Below are positions 27,667 through 38,208 of a DNA stretch of 64,000 nt, one piece after another (position 1 is the stretch's first letter; each line of letters starts with the position of its first letter). Where the stretch lies: NCBI RefSeq assembly GCF_003688555.1, contig NZ_REFR01000016.1, forward strand, positions 164,059 to 228,058, written 5' to 3'. A program made the position numbers and the translations under genes. The notes under the pieces were generated by a model that worked only from the letters and a program-made list of their open reading frames with translations, had not been told where the DNA came from and searched no databases. This DNA is from Eilatimonas milleporae. GTDB lineage: Bacteria; Pseudomonadota; Alphaproteobacteria; Sphingomonadales; Kordiimonadaceae.

Positions 27667-28541
27667 AGTCTGATGCAGATAGGGTGCCCGCAACCGAGTG
27701 GTTGCGTGAGGCGGCCGCGCAGCTGGCTCAAACCGACAGCGATACCCCGCGCCTGGATGCCGAGCTGCTTTTGGCTCACAGTCTCGGGGTTGAGCGCGGG
27801 CATCTTCTTTTGGATATGCAGCGGTCTCTCACCCCGCCACAGTGTGTTGTTGCCGACCGCCTGCTTCTGCGGCGCGCAACCGGAGAACCCGTGGCCCATA
27901 TTCTGGAAACACGGGCGTTCTGGGCCCATGATTTCAAGGTCGGTCCCGCCAGCCTGATCCCACGGGCGGATACGGAAACCCTTGTGGAAACGGGACTGCG
28001 TCATTGTTCCGAAAGCCGGTCTGTTCGTATCCTTGATCTTGGCACGGGGACAGGGTGTGTTCTGATCAGCCTTCTGTCAGAACGGCCGCATGCCTTAGGG
28101 ATAGGTCTCGACGTGGTTCAGGGAGCCGTCGATCTTGCAACAGAGAATGCGCGAAAACTGGGTGTGCGCAATCGCGCCACTTTCCGGTGCGGCGACTGGT
28201 TCTCCGCCTTGGAACCGCAGGACGGACCTTTTGATCTGATTGTGTCGAACCCGCCTTACATTCCAAGCGCCGACATTGAGGGCCTCATGTCCGAGGTCAG
28301 AAATTATGAACCGCGTCTTGCTCTGGATGGCGGACCTGATGGTCTGGATGCCGTAAGGCATATTCTGAAGACGGCGCCGTCCAGGTTGGTGCCGGGCGGT
28401 AGCCTTGCCCTTGAGGTCGGCGTTGCACAGGCAGCCAAAGTGGCCTCTCTTGCCGCATGCGAAGGGTATCAGTGTGTTGAAATTGCCAAGGATTTGTGCG
28501 GGATTGAACGTGTCGTTTCGGCCCGCTGGGACACTTCTTAG
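27663..28541 (+). CDS. prmC: Release factor glutamine N5-methyltransferase
   Basis: SAM-dependent enzyme of 292 residues that methylates the GGQ glutamine of RF1 and RF2. An N-terminal helical bundle (about 1-75) precedes the Rossmann fold with motif [17 protein letters not shown] and the catalytic NPPY in [14 protein letters not shown]. The TTG at 27663 overlaps the prfA stop (TTGA), giving direct coupling to its substrate's gene. No internal ATG at the beginning would preserve the helical domain, so the TTG start is favoured. Confidence 0.95.
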   Translation: MKSDADRVPATEWLREAAAQLAQTDSDTPRLDAELLLAHSLGVERGHLLLDMQRSLTPPQCVVADRLLLRRATGEPVAHILETRAFWAHDFKVGPASLIPRADTETLVETGLRHCSESRSVRILDLGTGTGCVLISLLSERPHALGIGLDVVQGAVDLATENARKLGVRNRATFRCGDWFSALEPQDGPFDLIVSNPPYIPSADIEGLMSEVRNYEPRLALDGGPDGLDAVRHILKTAPSRLVPGGSLALEVGVAQAAKVASLAACEGYQCVEIAKDLCGIERVVSARWDTS

Positions 28542-28750
28542 GATTTTCTACTTGGAATGCCCGGCCCGAGCGGCTAGGCTGCACCAGCCTTATTTGGTCA
28601 AGACACCTTGTTTGACAGGGTTTCTACCAGAAAACCTTTCCGCCAGACTTATGGGTGCCAGTTATCGGAGCCCTGAAGAATTATCGGAAAGATAAGCGGT
28701 CTGAAACCGCTGTTGGCTTAATTTCTGAACATTGCTGGTAATATTTTCGT

Positions 28751-29419
28751 ATGAAACAGGGACAAAATGCACGCAAACCGCGTGCGCGTACGGCGTCGCG
28801 CCGCTCTAGCAAGGGCACTGACGGCAACAGGACTGAAATGAAAGTCCGCGGCAATCCTAAGCAGTTACTTGAAAAATATAAAAACCAGGCGCGTGAGGCG
28901 ACACAGGCCGGTGACCGGGTCATGACTGAATACTATCTTCAGTTTGCCGATCATTATCAGCGTGTGATCAATGAAATGCGCGGTGTATCCAGCGGTGTTT
29001 ATCGGGACCGGGATGAAACCGCCGATACCGGAGAAAAATCCAAGCAGGTCGAGGCGGATGAGCGTGCGGGCCAGCGTGACCGGCGCCGGCGCAATGGACG
29101 CCGTGACTCTGCGGCTGGTGGTCAGCCGGATGCTGCTGTCACATCCGATAACGCGCGTCAGGAAAAGCCGCCCGCAGATGGTGTCGTCGTGACCAATGGG
29201 GCCACCGATCCGGCCACACAGGAACAACCCGCCGAAATTCACCCGGAACTCAACCTTGGCCCTGCGGAAGAAACGCCTGTAACGAAACCCCGCAGACGAG
29301 CGGCAACCACGCGTCGTCGCAAAGCACCCGCCAAGTCGGCTGCGGAGACCACTGCGGATGTACCATCAGCCGAGGCTGTGCCTGAACCCGGCCCGGCTCA
29401 GGGTGGCGAAGCCGCCTGA
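28751..29419 (+). CDS. DUF4167 domain protein
   Basis: A 222-residue protein. The conserved DUF4167 domain covers about residues 25-80 (GNPKQLLEKYKNQAREATQAGDRVMTEYYLQFADHY split across basic flanks). The first 25 residues are rich in Arg/Lys/Ser, and the rest is a long disordered tail with Arg-rich (QRDRRRRNGRRD) and Pro/Ala-rich parts ending with AATTRRRKAPAKSAAE. The basic composition suggests nucleic-acid binding; this is inference. DUF4167 genes lie between prmC and clpB in many alphaproteobacteria, as here. The ATG at 28751 is about 210 bases after prmC. Confidence 0.9.
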   Translation: MKQGQNARKPRARTASRRSSKGTDGNRTEMKVRGNPKQLLEKYKNQAREATQAGDRVMTEYYLQFADHYQRVINEMRGVSSGVYRDRDETADTGEKSKQVEADERAGQRDRRRRNGRRDSAAGGQPDAAVTSDNARQEKPPADGVVVTNGATDPATQEQPAEIHPELNLGPAEETPVTKPRRRAATTRRRKAPAKSAAETTADVPSAEAVPEPGPAQGGEAA

Positions 29420-29483
29420 AACACGCTTTCTGCCGTGCTGTTTTAAGTTCGCGATATTCTGGTGCGGTAAACGTATTTCCATC

Positions 29484-29513
29484 AATGGCGGCCCGTTCAG
29501 GCCGCCATTTTCA
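29484..29513 (+). terminator. Terminator between the DUF4167 gene and clpB
   Basis: AATGGCGGCC (29484-29493) and GGCCGCCATT (29500-29509) form a perfect 10-base-pair stem with a six-base loop, followed by TTCAT. Confidence 0.75.
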
Positions 29514-29563
29514 TATTGACCGCATCATGCACTTTTCAACGTGTGTTTTGGCTATGACCGGCC

Positions 29564-29592
29564 CTTGCAGCCGGGCTTTTATGTCCCCACAT
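29564..29592 (+). promoter_or_regulatory. Possible heat-shock (sigma-32-like) promoter of clpB
   Basis: CTTGCA (29564-29569), a 15-base spacer and CCCCACAT (29585-29592) resemble the sigma-32 consensus CTTGAA / CCCCATNT. The implied transcript start is about 90 bases before clpB, a classic heat-shock gene. Confidence 0.45.
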
Positions 29593-29690
29593 AACATCCG
29601 TATGGCGTGCTTTCATCGTGAGGCGCCGTAATTGTTCAGTTTATGTCCGTTGCCGGCCAGGGGCGGATACATGCATGGGGTTAATGACAC

Positions 29691-32291
29691 ATGGATATTG
29701 AACGTTATACGGACCGTTGCCGCGGTTTCATCCAAACTGCGCAATCTCTTGCCCTTAGGGAAAATCATCAAAGACTGACACCCGAACACCTGCTCAAGGT
29801 TTTGCTGGATGACAGGGAAGGTTTGGCGGCCAACCTTATCAGAACGGCTGGTGGGCGGCCCGAGCAGGCGTTGCAGGGCACGGAAGCAGCGCTTGCCAAA
29901 CTGCCGCAGGTTGAAGGGGCCGGCGCCGGACAATTGCATCTTGATCCGGCAATGGCCCAGGTCTTTGCCAAGGCTGAGGAAGTGGCCGACAAGGCCGGTG
30001 ATAAATTCGTTACGGCCGAACGCCTGTTGCTGGCGCTGCTGTTGACACCGAAAGCGGCCACGGCCGACATTCTGGGCCAGGCCGGTTTGCGTGCACAGGC
30101 ATTGAACACCGCCATCAATCAGGTCCGGCAGGGCCGCAGTGCGAATACAGCCAGTGCCGAAGACAGTTATGATGCCTTGAAACGCTTTGCCCAGGATCTG
30201 ACCGAGCGGGCCCGAGATGGCAAGCTTGACCCTGTCATCGGCCGCGACGATGAGATCCGCCGTACCATTCAGGTGCTCTCACGGCGCACCAAAAACAACC
30301 CCGTCCTGATTGGCGAACCCGGTGTCGGGAAAACGGCCATCGCCGAGGGTCTGGCGCTGCGCATCGCGAATGGTGATGTGCCGGACAGTCTCAGGGACAA
30401 GCGTATCATGGCGCTGGATATGGGCGCTCTTATCGCTGGGGCAAAATACCGCGGCGAATTTGAAGAACGTCTAAAGGGCGTTCTACAGGAAGTGGCTCAT
30501 TCCGAAGGGGATATCGTCCTTTTCATCGACGAGATGCATACACTTGTCGGTGCGGGAAAAGCCGATGGTGCAATGGATGCTTCCAACCTTTTGAAGCCGG
30601 CTCTGGCGCGTGGTGAACTGCACTGCATCGGTGCCACCACGCTTGATGAATACCGCAAACATGTTGAAAAAGACGCTGCGCTGGAGCGTCGTTTCCAACC
30701 CGTCATGGTTCAGGAACCGACCGTGGAGGACACCATCTCCATTCTGCGGGGCCTGAAGGAGAAATACGAATTGCACCACGGGGTCCGGATCACCGATGGC
30801 GCTATCGTTGCCTCGGCGACCCTGTCCAATCGTTATATTACCGAGCGCTTTCTGCCCGATAAGGCGATTGACCTGATGGATGAAGCCGCCAGCCGTTTGA
30901 GAATGGAAGCCGAATCAAAGCCTGAGGAAGTGGACGAACTGGACCGCAGGATCATCCAGCTCAAAATCGAGCAGGCAGCGCTTAAAAACGAAAAGGATGA
31001 GGGGTCGAAGGTCCGGTTGACCGATCTGGAAAAAGAGTTGTCCGATCTGGAGCAGCGCTCTGCCGAGATAACGGCACGCTGGCAGGCGGAAAAGGATCGC
31101 CTGGCCTGCGACAAAGCTATCAAGGAGAAACTGGAACAGGCCCGAATTCGTCTTGAGCAGGCCGAGCGGGCCGGGGATTTTGCCGGTGCCGGGGAATTGA
31201 AACATGGTGTGATCCCCAATCTGGAACGGCGTTTGGCTCAGGCGGAATCCCCGACCGAAGAAGAACACCTGCTGCGCGAGGAAGTGACCGATCAGGATAT
31301 CGCCGCTGTTGTCTCTCGCTGGACCGGGGTGCCGGTGGAAAAGATGCTTGAAGGTGAACGCGACAAATTGCTGCGCATGGAAGAAGAGCTTGGCAAGCGC
31401 GTCATAGGCCAGGAAGAAGCACTGACAGCGGTTTCTCATTCCGTGAGACGGGCCCGGGCCGGTCTGCAGGACCCGAACCGGCCGCTCGGCAGTTTCCTGT
31501 TTCTGGGCCCTACCGGTGTCGGCAAGACGGAGTTGACCAAGTCATTGGCCGCGTTTCTGTTCAATGATGATACGGCAATGGTGCGTATCGATATGTCTGA
31601 ATTCATGGAGAAGCACTCTGTCGCCCGTCTGATCGGCGCCCCGCCTGGTTATGTCGGTTATGAGGAAGGCGGTAAACTGACCGAGGCGGTGCGCCGCCGA
31701 CCCTTTCAGGTCGTGTTGTTCGATGAGGTGGAAAAAGCCCATCCGGACGTGTTTAACGTACTCTTACAGGTGCTGGATGATGGCCGTCTGACGGATGGAC
31801 AGGGCCGGACTGTGGACTTTACCAATACCCTGATCATCCTGACCTCCAATCTGGGCAGTCATCTGATCGCGGATCTGAAGGAAGGGGAAGCGGTGGAAAG
31901 TGTACGCGACCCGGTCATGGAGGTGGTCAAGGGTGCCTTCCGTCCCGAATTCCTCAACCGGTTGGATGAAATCATTCTGTTCCACCGTCTGGAACGTATC
32001 CACATGGCGTCCATTGTCGATATTCAGGTCGCTCGGCTTGGCGAACTTTTGCAGGACCGCAAGATCAGCCTGGAGTTGGACGCATCGGCCCGCGGCTGGT
32101 TGGGCGACACGGGTTATGATCCTGTCTATGGCGCCCGGCCTTTGAAACGAACGGTCCAGAAATATCTGCAGGACCCATTGGCGGAACTGATTCTTAAAGG
32201 GGATGTGAAAGCGGGTGACTGTGTAAGGATATCCGCAGGTGACGGGGCACTGGCGCTTAAAGTCTCCACCGATGAAAGTGTCGCGGCCTGA
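29691..32291 (+). CDS. clpB: Disaggregase chaperone ClpB
   Basis: An 866-residue Hsp100 AAA+ disaggregase that works with DnaK to rescue aggregated proteins. Order of domains: N-terminal Clp_N repeats (1-145), AAA1 with Walker [10 protein letters not shown] and Walker [11 protein letters not shown], a long coiled-coil middle domain (about 405-525) that distinguishes ClpB from ClpA, and AAA2 with Walker [10 protein letters not shown] and [13 protein letters not shown]. Length is typical. It has its own terminator-separated transcription unit behind a sigma-32-like promoter. It is the last housekeeping gene before the receptor cluster. Confidence 0.98.
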   Translation: MDIERYTDRCRGFIQTAQSLALRENHQRLTPEHLLKVLLDDREGLAANLIRTAGGRPEQALQGTEAALAKLPQVEGAGAGQLHLDPAMAQVFAKAEEVADKAGDKFVTAERLLLALLLTPKAATADILGQAGLRAQALNTAINQVRQGRSANTASAEDSYDALKRFAQDLTERARDGKLDPVIGRDDEIRRTIQVLSRRTKNNPVLIGEPGVGKTAIAEGLALRIANGDVPDSLRDKRIMALDMGALIAGAKYRGEFEERLKGVLQEVAHSEGDIVLFIDEMHTLVGAGKADGAMDASNLLKPALARGELHCIGATTLDEYRKHVEKDAALERRFQPVMVQEPTVEDTISILRGLKEKYELHHGVRITDGAIVASATLSNRYITERFLPDKAIDLMDEAASRLRMEAESKPEEVDELDRRIIQLKIEQAALKNEKDEGSKVRLTDLEKELSDLEQRSAEITARWQAEKDRLACDKAIKEKLEQARIRLEQAERAGDFAGAGELKHGVIPNLERRLAQAESPTEEEHLLREEVTDQDIAAVVSRWTGVPVEKMLEGERDKLLRMEEELGKRVIGQEEALTAVSHSVRRARAGLQDPNRPLGSFLFLGPTGVGKTELTKSLAAFLFNDDTAMVRIDMSEFMEKHSVARLIGAPPGYVGYEEGGKLTEAVRRRPFQVVLFDEVEKAHPDVFNVLLQVLDDGRLTDGQGRTVDFTNTLIILTSNLGSHLIADLKEGEAVESVRDPVMEVVKGAFRPEFLNRLDEIILFHRLERIHMASIVDIQVARLGELLQDRKISLELDASARGWLGDTGYDPVYGARPLKRTVQKYLQDPLAELILKGDVKAGDCVRISAGDGALALKVSTDESVAA

Positions 32292-32338
32292 ATGTGAGTC
32301 TCCGGCCCTTGTTCTTCACGCCTTCTTCTGCCTTTGTT

Positions 32339-35300
32339 CTAGAAGCGTGTGTTGATGCCGAGGAACAGTGTCCGTCCCAGCGGATTGGTGGGGTAGGTGG
32401 ACGATGTTGAAACCGGGTCCCTGTCGGCGATGTTGTTGATCCCGCCATAGAAGCTGACGGTTTCATTCATGTCATAGTTGAACGATATATCATGAATGAA
32501 GATATCGCCGGCCCACGGATTGACGAACCCGTCCAGGAGTTCGAATTCGACGTCATCCTTAAGTTGATCGCCGATATACCGCAAATCGTAACCCACGGTC
32601 AGCCGTTCATACCGCCAACGGACCTGGGCGTTGCCCGACCATTCCGGACGGCGGATTTCTTCCAGTTCCGGGTTGATGAAGGTCGGGTCGAGCTGGTTCG
32701 GGGTTTCGTTCAGCTTGTCATACCATGTGCCGAAAATCCGGAAATCCAGTGATCCCAGGTCCTTCAGGCCAAGCGTATAGTTGATGTCGAAATCGATACC
32801 GGCCACTTCCACGCCGCCGATATTCACACTGGACTGCTGCAGGAAATTCAAACCGAGAAACGTTGTTGAACTGGAATCGCGGTTCCTGCCGATCAAGTCG
32901 CAGAAGGCATTATTGATGCCGTTCGGATCATCATAGCAGTTGTTGACGATATCCTGAGAGCCCACAAATTCGATGGCGTCCTCGATTTCGATATTGAAAT
33001 AGTCGATCGTGATCGACAGCCCCGGTGCGAAACGCGGCTGGATGACGGCGCCGATGGTCCAGGTCGTCGCTTCTTCCTCATTCAGACCCAGATTCCCGGA
33101 TTGTGTGCCGGCGAAACGTCCGGTCAATGGATCGGTAAAGTCCGCGGGGATACCATCGGCGGCACAATTGGCGGCACGAACGGACGGGTCCGGCGCATTG
33201 GGAATTTCGATCGCCTCACACGGATCGATGGGCCGGAAGAAAGCAGCCGTTGGCGTCTGGAACAATTCGGAAATATTGGGGGCCCGGACCGCGACCGAAT
33301 AGCCGCCGCGCAGGCGGATATCCTGTATGGGTGTCCAGGTGCCGCCCACCTGCCATGTCCATGTGGTACCCACGGTGGAATAATCCGAATACCGGACAGC
33401 GGCGTTCAGGGTCAGTTCCTCGGCGAACGGTTTCCCCACCAGCAGGGGGGCCGATATTTCGGCAAAAGCTTCCCATACATCATAACCGCCTGTCAGGCCG
33501 GCAATGGGATTGCCGTCAAAGACAAGGCCGTTTTCTTCAAGCCCGTCAGGCTCGAAACTGCTGTCTTCCTCGCGGTATTCGCCCCCAGCGACAAAGCTGA
33601 TAGGACCGGCGGGCAGTTGAAAGCCCAGCGAGCTGCTGTCGCCGGACAGATATCCAAACACCACATTCTGCTCGATCACCTGGCGCTGGTTGACTGTTGT
33701 CATCACAAAGTCAATCGCTTCCTGGCTGGGGGCGCCGATACCGAAAATATTCAGCGGCTGACATTGCCCGTCCCCGGGTGAGAACGTTCTGAAGCCGGGC
33801 TCGATAAAGGGAAAGGGCGATGTGGGTGGCGGTGGTGCGCTTGGGTCCAGTTCCGAGCGGCAAACGGCCTCGCCCGTCGCCGGGTCGACCACAACGTCAA
33901 GCGCTGCGAAAAAGCGGTCCTCGATCCGGATTGTGTTTGAAAAACTTTCCGATGTGCGGCCGTAATTATAGCTCAGCTCGAACAGGATGCCGTTGTCGAA
34001 GGCCCCTTCCAGACCGCCGACAATCCGGAATGTTTCCCGGTCATTCGTCGAAAGATTCGGGCCCAGGTCGATATTGTCACGGGTGACAAACAGGGTCGTT
34101 GTATCCGCGAGGCCCGGGTCCGTGGCGATGGCACTGTCAAGGGCCGTGCGCAGTTCCGTCGGAATGAACGGGTTTTCCAGTGTGACCGTCAGCAAGTCGT
34201 TAAAACCGTTCACCTGATCGAACTGCTGAATTTCCGAGTAGACATATTTGGCGTCGACGAAGAAGTCGACGGTGTCCGCCACCTTATAGGTGATAAAGGT
34301 GTTGGCGTTGATGGTTTCCTGTTGCGGTATGATTGTCTGGAAATTGAAGCCGCTGCTGGCAATGCCGTCGCCGCCGAATTGGTTGCCTCTGCTCGCGATC
34401 AGGCCGGTGTCGAACAGCCGCAGTTGTCCGCCATCGACGACAAAATCGCCAAACCCGTTACGGCCCAGGAATGTTTGTCCGACATCGTTGACGCCGTTGC
34501 CGTCGGTGTCGATGAAGAATGCACTGGGTGCCGCACCGTCAACACCACCGTCACCGTCAAAATCGATGCCGATTCGTCCGAAGGGACTGGAAATGGCAAA
34601 AGTCGAATGCGGCAGGAAAATCCGTGACGGTGTGCCGGCTGGTACAAGATCAGCCGGTTTCAGATCGCCGACCTGAAATCCGTCGGGAATGGTTTCTCCA
34701 GCCTGAAAGCGCAGGGCCGGATTGCTTTGGTCGTCTTCTATGCCGAAATCGCGGCAGAACGGGGTTTCGCCACACCGCAGAATCCGTTGATTGCGATATT
34801 CGACGGAAAAGGCCACATTGCCCCTGTCATCGGCGAAGTTGGAACCCATGGTCAGGGCGCCGTAATATTGCATGCCGTCCAGCCCGTCACCGCCGGTTAT
34901 CTGCGCATTGGCTTCGATGCCTTCGAAATCGTCCCGCATGATGAAGTTGACAACACCGGAGACCGCATCGGCGCCGTAAATGGCCGAGGCACCGCCGGTC
35001 AGCACCTCGACCCGTTCAATCAGCGCTGCCGGGATGGTGCCGACATCAACCGCCGTGTCATCGGCACGCCCACCAACATGGCGTCTGCCGTCCACCAGCG
35101 TCAATGTCCGGTTTGTGCCGAGAGCCCTCAGATTCAGAACGGCGACACCGGGGTTCGGCGCATTGGCTCCAGATCCTTCGATTGCCTGATCGTCCACCCC
35201 TTGCGATGCGGTGACGGAAGACAGCAGGGCGGGAACTTCCTGCACGATGCTGGCAACATCCGTGCTGCCGGAAAGTTTTATGTCTTCTGCGCCAAGTGCG

Positions 35301-35491
35301 GTGACCGGGACGGGGGCCGATAAACTGGATCGTTTGATCCGCGTTCCCGTAATGGTGACTTCTTCTACTTCTTCGCCTTGTATGTCTTCGGTCCCGTCCT
35401 GAGCATAGGCGCTTGTGGCCGAAAGACATAGACCAAGCGAGGCTGTTCCAAGAAGGGCACGGCGAAGCCCCCGTTTTTTATGGATCATCAT
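32339..35491 (-). CDS. TonB-dependent receptor 1
   Basis: Outer-membrane active transporter of 1050 residues. A Sec signal peptide (LRRALLGTASLGLCLSATSAYAQ) is followed by a TonB-box/linker (EEVEEVTITGTRIKR), the plug (about 50-190, with TLVDGRRHVGG and GGASAIYGADAVSGVVNFIM) and a long 22-strand-type barrel ending in Phe (LFLGINTRF). Around residues 315-350 are two Asp-rich loops (DFDGDGGVDG, DTDGNGVNDVG) that look like Ca-binding turns. Two ATGs, 35491 and 35488, follow GGAGAAAC. The gene is divergent from a TPR-oxygenase gene across a 570-base interval. Substrate is unknown; this subfamily is often linked to peptides or polysaccharide-derived ligands. Confidence 0.93.
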   Translation of the reverse strand: MMIHKKRGLRRALLGTASLGLCLSATSAYAQDGTEDIQGEEVEEVTITGTRIKRSSLSAPVPVTALGAEDIKLSGSTDVASIVQEVPALLSSVTASQGVDDQAIEGSGANAPNPGVAVLNLRALGTNRTLTLVDGRRHVGGRADDTAVDVGTIPAALIERVEVLTGGASAIYGADAVSGVVNFIMRDDFEGIEANAQITGGDGLDGMQYYGALTMGSNFADDRGNVAFSVEYRNQRILRCGETPFCRDFGIEDDQSNPALRFQAGETIPDGFQVGDLKPADLVPAGTPSRIFLPHSTFAISSPFGRIGIDFDGDGGVDGAAPSAFFIDTDGNGVNDVGQTFLGRNGFGDFVVDGGQLRLFDTGLIASRGNQFGGDGIASSGFNFQTIIPQQETINANTFITYKVADTVDFFVDAKYVYSEIQQFDQVNGFNDLLTVTLENPFIPTELRTALDSAIATDPGLADTTTLFVTRDNIDLGPNLSTNDRETFRIVGGLEGAFDNGILFELSYNYGRTSESFSNTIRIEDRFFAALDVVVDPATGEAVCRSELDPSAPPPPTSPFPFIEPGFRTFSPGDGQCQPLNIFGIGAPSQEAIDFVMTTVNQRQVIEQNVVFGYLSGDSSSLGFQLPAGPISFVAGGEYREEDSSFEPDGLEENGLVFDGNPIAGLTGGYDVWEAFAEISAPLLVGKPFAEELTLNAAVRYSDYSTVGTTWTWQVGGTWTPIQDIRLRGGYSVAVRAPNISELFQTPTAAFFRPIDPCEAIEIPNAPDPSVRAANCAADGIPADFTDPLTGRFAGTQSGNLGLNEEEATTWTIGAVIQPRFAPGLSITIDYFNIEIEDAIEFVGSQDIVNNCYDDPNGINNAFCDLIGRNRDSSSTTFLGLNFLQQSSVNIGGVEVAGIDFDINYTLGLKDLGSLDFRIFGTWYDKLNETPNQLDPTFINPELEEIRRPEWSGNAQVRWRYERLTVGYDLRYIGDQLKDDVEFELLDGFVNPWAGDIFIHDISFNYDMNETVSFYGGINNIADRDPVSTSSTYPTNPLGRTLFLGINTRF

Positions 35492-36059
35492 GTTTCTCCG
35501 GTGTCCCTTCACGCCCTTCGTTTTTGAACCGCAGGGCTAATCTTTTTCGTTAAATGTATCTTGTTCTGCTGCGGCGCAGCATACCAATGCTTAAATGACT
35601 AACGGGAAGCAATATTTCAAAATAGTCATTAAACTGATGGAAAAATGTCACACATTTTGAGGGTGTGAAGTATTATTACACACAGCCATTTGGTGCGTAC
35701 CAAGTGTTTGGCTGTATGGTCCACTGCCGGGAAACTCTTTTGATTGGAACGGGTTAATCGCAAGGGGAGACAATCGGATAAGCCCATACCGTGAACCGTA
35801 CACTTTGCCAAGTGCTTATACTGCCTTGCGCTGCGCGCCGCTTAGCAACAGTATAAGGGGGATGTAAAATAAACCTACACGACAAGTTGTGTGACATCAG
35901 GTTGAGGGCGGCATCCTGTTTCAAACCCTGGGGATTGTTTCAAATAGTTTTGCGGGCAGTTGAAACCCCAGGCGGTATGCATCCGGTTTATATTCCGGGC
36001 CTGTTAAGATCTATTGCCCGTGCTTAAACGTCGCGCTAAGCCTATGATGGCTCTATAAT
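35492..36059. promoter_or_regulatory. Divergent control region with several inverted repeats
   Basis: No gene. It holds TCACAC/GTGTGA arms (35648-35668), an overlapping GTGTG-N11-CACAC element (35663-35683), CTTATACTG (35815-35823) with CAGTATAAG (35849-35857), and a two-part inverted repeat in which CCTGGGG (35927-35933) and TTTCAA (35938-35943) mirror TTGAAA (35960-35965) and CCCCAGG (35966-35972). The first two are placed to control the receptor, the last two the oxygenase. The interval is more AT-rich than flanking genes. Confidence 0.5.
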
Positions 36060-37925
36060 ATGTTTATGAATTTCGCGATGCCGCCAGGGGTTACCACATC
36101 ATCCGCATCCCTTCAGGCCAGCCTTTCGGCGGGTGCGGATGCACTGCGCCGCGGTGACCTGTTGCAGGCGGAACGTCATTTCCGGAACATTCTCTCCCAT
36201 ATTCCGGGTGAGCCCAATGCCAATCACCTGTTGGCGTTGGTGCACCGCCGTCAGGGCCGGCTTTCCATGGCGGAAACCCTGATGCGCCGTGCCCTCGAGA
36301 CGTCCGGGAAACCGGCGGAAATACACAATAATCTGGGCAATCTGCTGAAGGATACGGACCGCCTGGATGAGGCCCTGATATCCTATGGCAATGCACTTGA
36401 GGCAGATCCCTCTTTCGCAGATGCATGGTTCAACAAGGGTCTGACGCTTCAACGTCTGGGAGACGGGACAGAAGCCTGTGTGGCCCTGCAACAGGCGCTT
36501 GCGTTGAAACCGGCAGAGGCCCGGTATGCCAACGCACTGGGTGTCTGCCTGAAGGATGAAGGACGGCTGCATGATGCCGAGCGTGCGTATCGGCAGGCAC
36601 TGGATGGCAATCCCGATTATATCAAGGCACTGAACAATCTGGGGGCTTTACTCCGCCAGATGAATCGTCAGAGCGAGGCTCGCACGATTTATGAAAAGGC
36701 GGTGGCGCTGGCACCGCGACTGCCGGAACTGCGGTATAATCTGGGCAATGTCCTTTACGAATTGGGCCAGCAGGACAAGGCCGATGAAGCCTACCGGACG
36801 GCCATCGCCCTGAAGCCCGATTATCTTGAGGTGCATGAAACCCTTAATCGTATCTATTGGGAAAGTGGTCGCCACAATCTGTTCGGCCGGTCCTATACCG
36901 TGGCCATCGAGATGGCACCGCAGGTCCCGACTCTGTATGAGACAGCGGCCAGATCGCATGAGCTTGCTGATCAGGCTGATACAGCACTCAATATGGTTGA
37001 TCGTGGGCTGTATGCGTGCGGTCCGGTGCCGGGTTTGCTCAGACGCAAGGCTCGGCTTATCGCCAATCGCGGCGATGTTGAGGCTGCCTTCGCTCTTTTT
37101 CGCCAGGCTTTGCAGGCCGCGCCTGACGATACCGGTCTTCGCATGGATACCGCCCGCCTGCTGATTCAGAAAGGTGAATACAGCGACGCACTGCACCATC
37201 TGGATTATGTCGAGCGTATCAAGCCATATGATCAGGAAATGTGGGCTTTTCGGGGTTTGTGCTGGCGGCTGTCCGGAGATGAGCGGGATGCTTGGCTGAA
37301 CGATTATGAACGTTTTGTCCAACCGCAGTGTATTGACGTGCCTGATGGATACGGATCGTTGGAGGATTTTCTCGCCGACCTGGAAGAAACGTTGCTGTCA
37401 CTGCACAGGACGACGACCCGCCCCCTGGATCAGACGTTGCGCGGCGGGACCCAGACCCATGGTCACCTGTTCAAACGGGACGAACCGGTTATTCAGGCCC
37501 TGCGTCAGATGCTGGAACGTGCTGTGTTGCGTTATATCCACGATCTGCCGGATGATGATACGCATCCGCTTTTGTCCAGAAAAACGGACAGAATACGTTT
37601 TGCCGGGGCTTGGTCCGTGTGTTTGTCCGGCAGTGGATTTCATGTCAATCATGTTCACTCCGCCGGTTGGATCAGTTCGGCTTTTTATGTGGCGCTTCCC
37701 CCGTCGGATGACGGGACGGATGCCGCGTGTGAAGGGTGGATCAAATTCGGCGAAAGCGGTCTGGACCTTGGTCCGGAACGGGAGCATATCGGTCGTGTCA
37801 TCCGGCCCGAGGCCGGGTTGCTGGCATTGTTTCCGTCCTATGTCTGGCATGGGACCTATCCTTTTGCCGATGCCCCCGATGTTTACCGTCTAACAGCGCC
37901 GTTTGATGCCGTGCCGCTTGGATAA
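36060..37925 (+). CDS. TPR protein with C-terminal 2OG-Fe(II) oxygenase domain, copy 1
   Basis: A 621-residue protein without a clear signal peptide, so probably cytoplasmic. About twelve tetratricopeptide-like helix pairs fill residues 15-400 (for example IHNNLGNLLKDTDRLDEALISYGNALE and ALNNLGALLRQMNRQSEARTIYEKAV in shorter pieces). The C-terminal domain (about 430-621) matches putative 2OG-Fe(II) oxygenases: HVNHVH at 528-533, a distal His597 in SYVWHGTYPF and Arg610 in VYRLTAPF as the likely oxoglutarate anchor. Such enzymes hydroxylate proteins or small molecules. Its nearest relative in the window is the next gene. The ATG at 36060 has a weak ribosome-binding site; 36066 is an alternative. 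Confidence 0.85.
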   Translation: MFMNFAMPPGVTTSSASLQASLSAGADALRRGDLLQAERHFRNILSHIPGEPNANHLLALVHRRQGRLSMAETLMRRALETSGKPAEIHNNLGNLLKDTDRLDEALISYGNALEADPSFADAWFNKGLTLQRLGDGTEACVALQQALALKPAEARYANALGVCLKDEGRLHDAERAYRQALDGNPDYIKALNNLGALLRQMNRQSEARTIYEKAVALAPRLPELRYNLGNVLYELGQQDKADEAYRTAIALKPDYLEVHETLNRIYWESGRHNLFGRSYTVAIEMAPQVPTLYETAARSHELADQADTALNMVDRGLYACGPVPGLLRRKARLIANRGDVEAAFALFRQALQAAPDDTGLRMDTARLLIQKGEYSDALHHLDYVERIKPYDQEMWAFRGLCWRLSGDERDAWLNDYERFVQPQCIDVPDGYGSLEDFLADLEETLLSLHRTTTRPLDQTLRGGTQTHGHLFKRDEPVIQALRQMLERAVLRYIHDLPDDDTHPLLSRKTDRIRFAGAWSVCLSGSGFHVNHVHSAGWISSAFYVALPPSDDGTDAACEGWIKFGESGLDLGPEREHIGRVIRPEAGLLALFPSYVWHGTYPFADAPDVYRLTAPFDAVPLG

Positions 37926-38208
37926 CCGGACTGCGATCAAAGAAATGGTGACAGGAAACGGGCACGCTGTCCGGCCCGAAGCTTGAAGGTTTGCCTGGGC
38001 GGTATTCTGCAGAATGGTGTGCAGTATGCCAAAAGTCGATCGGAACGCATGGGTATGGCGCATTTTTCTCAATATCCGAACCTGGCATATTGGCCGGCAG
38101 TCGGTCCGGACGTGGAGACCACCGGTATGCCTCCGGTATTAATGTTTGGATATGATTTTTATGCGTCTGTCTTGGTACGACTGAACGTTTTGCAAAAGTG
38201 GGTTTTCC

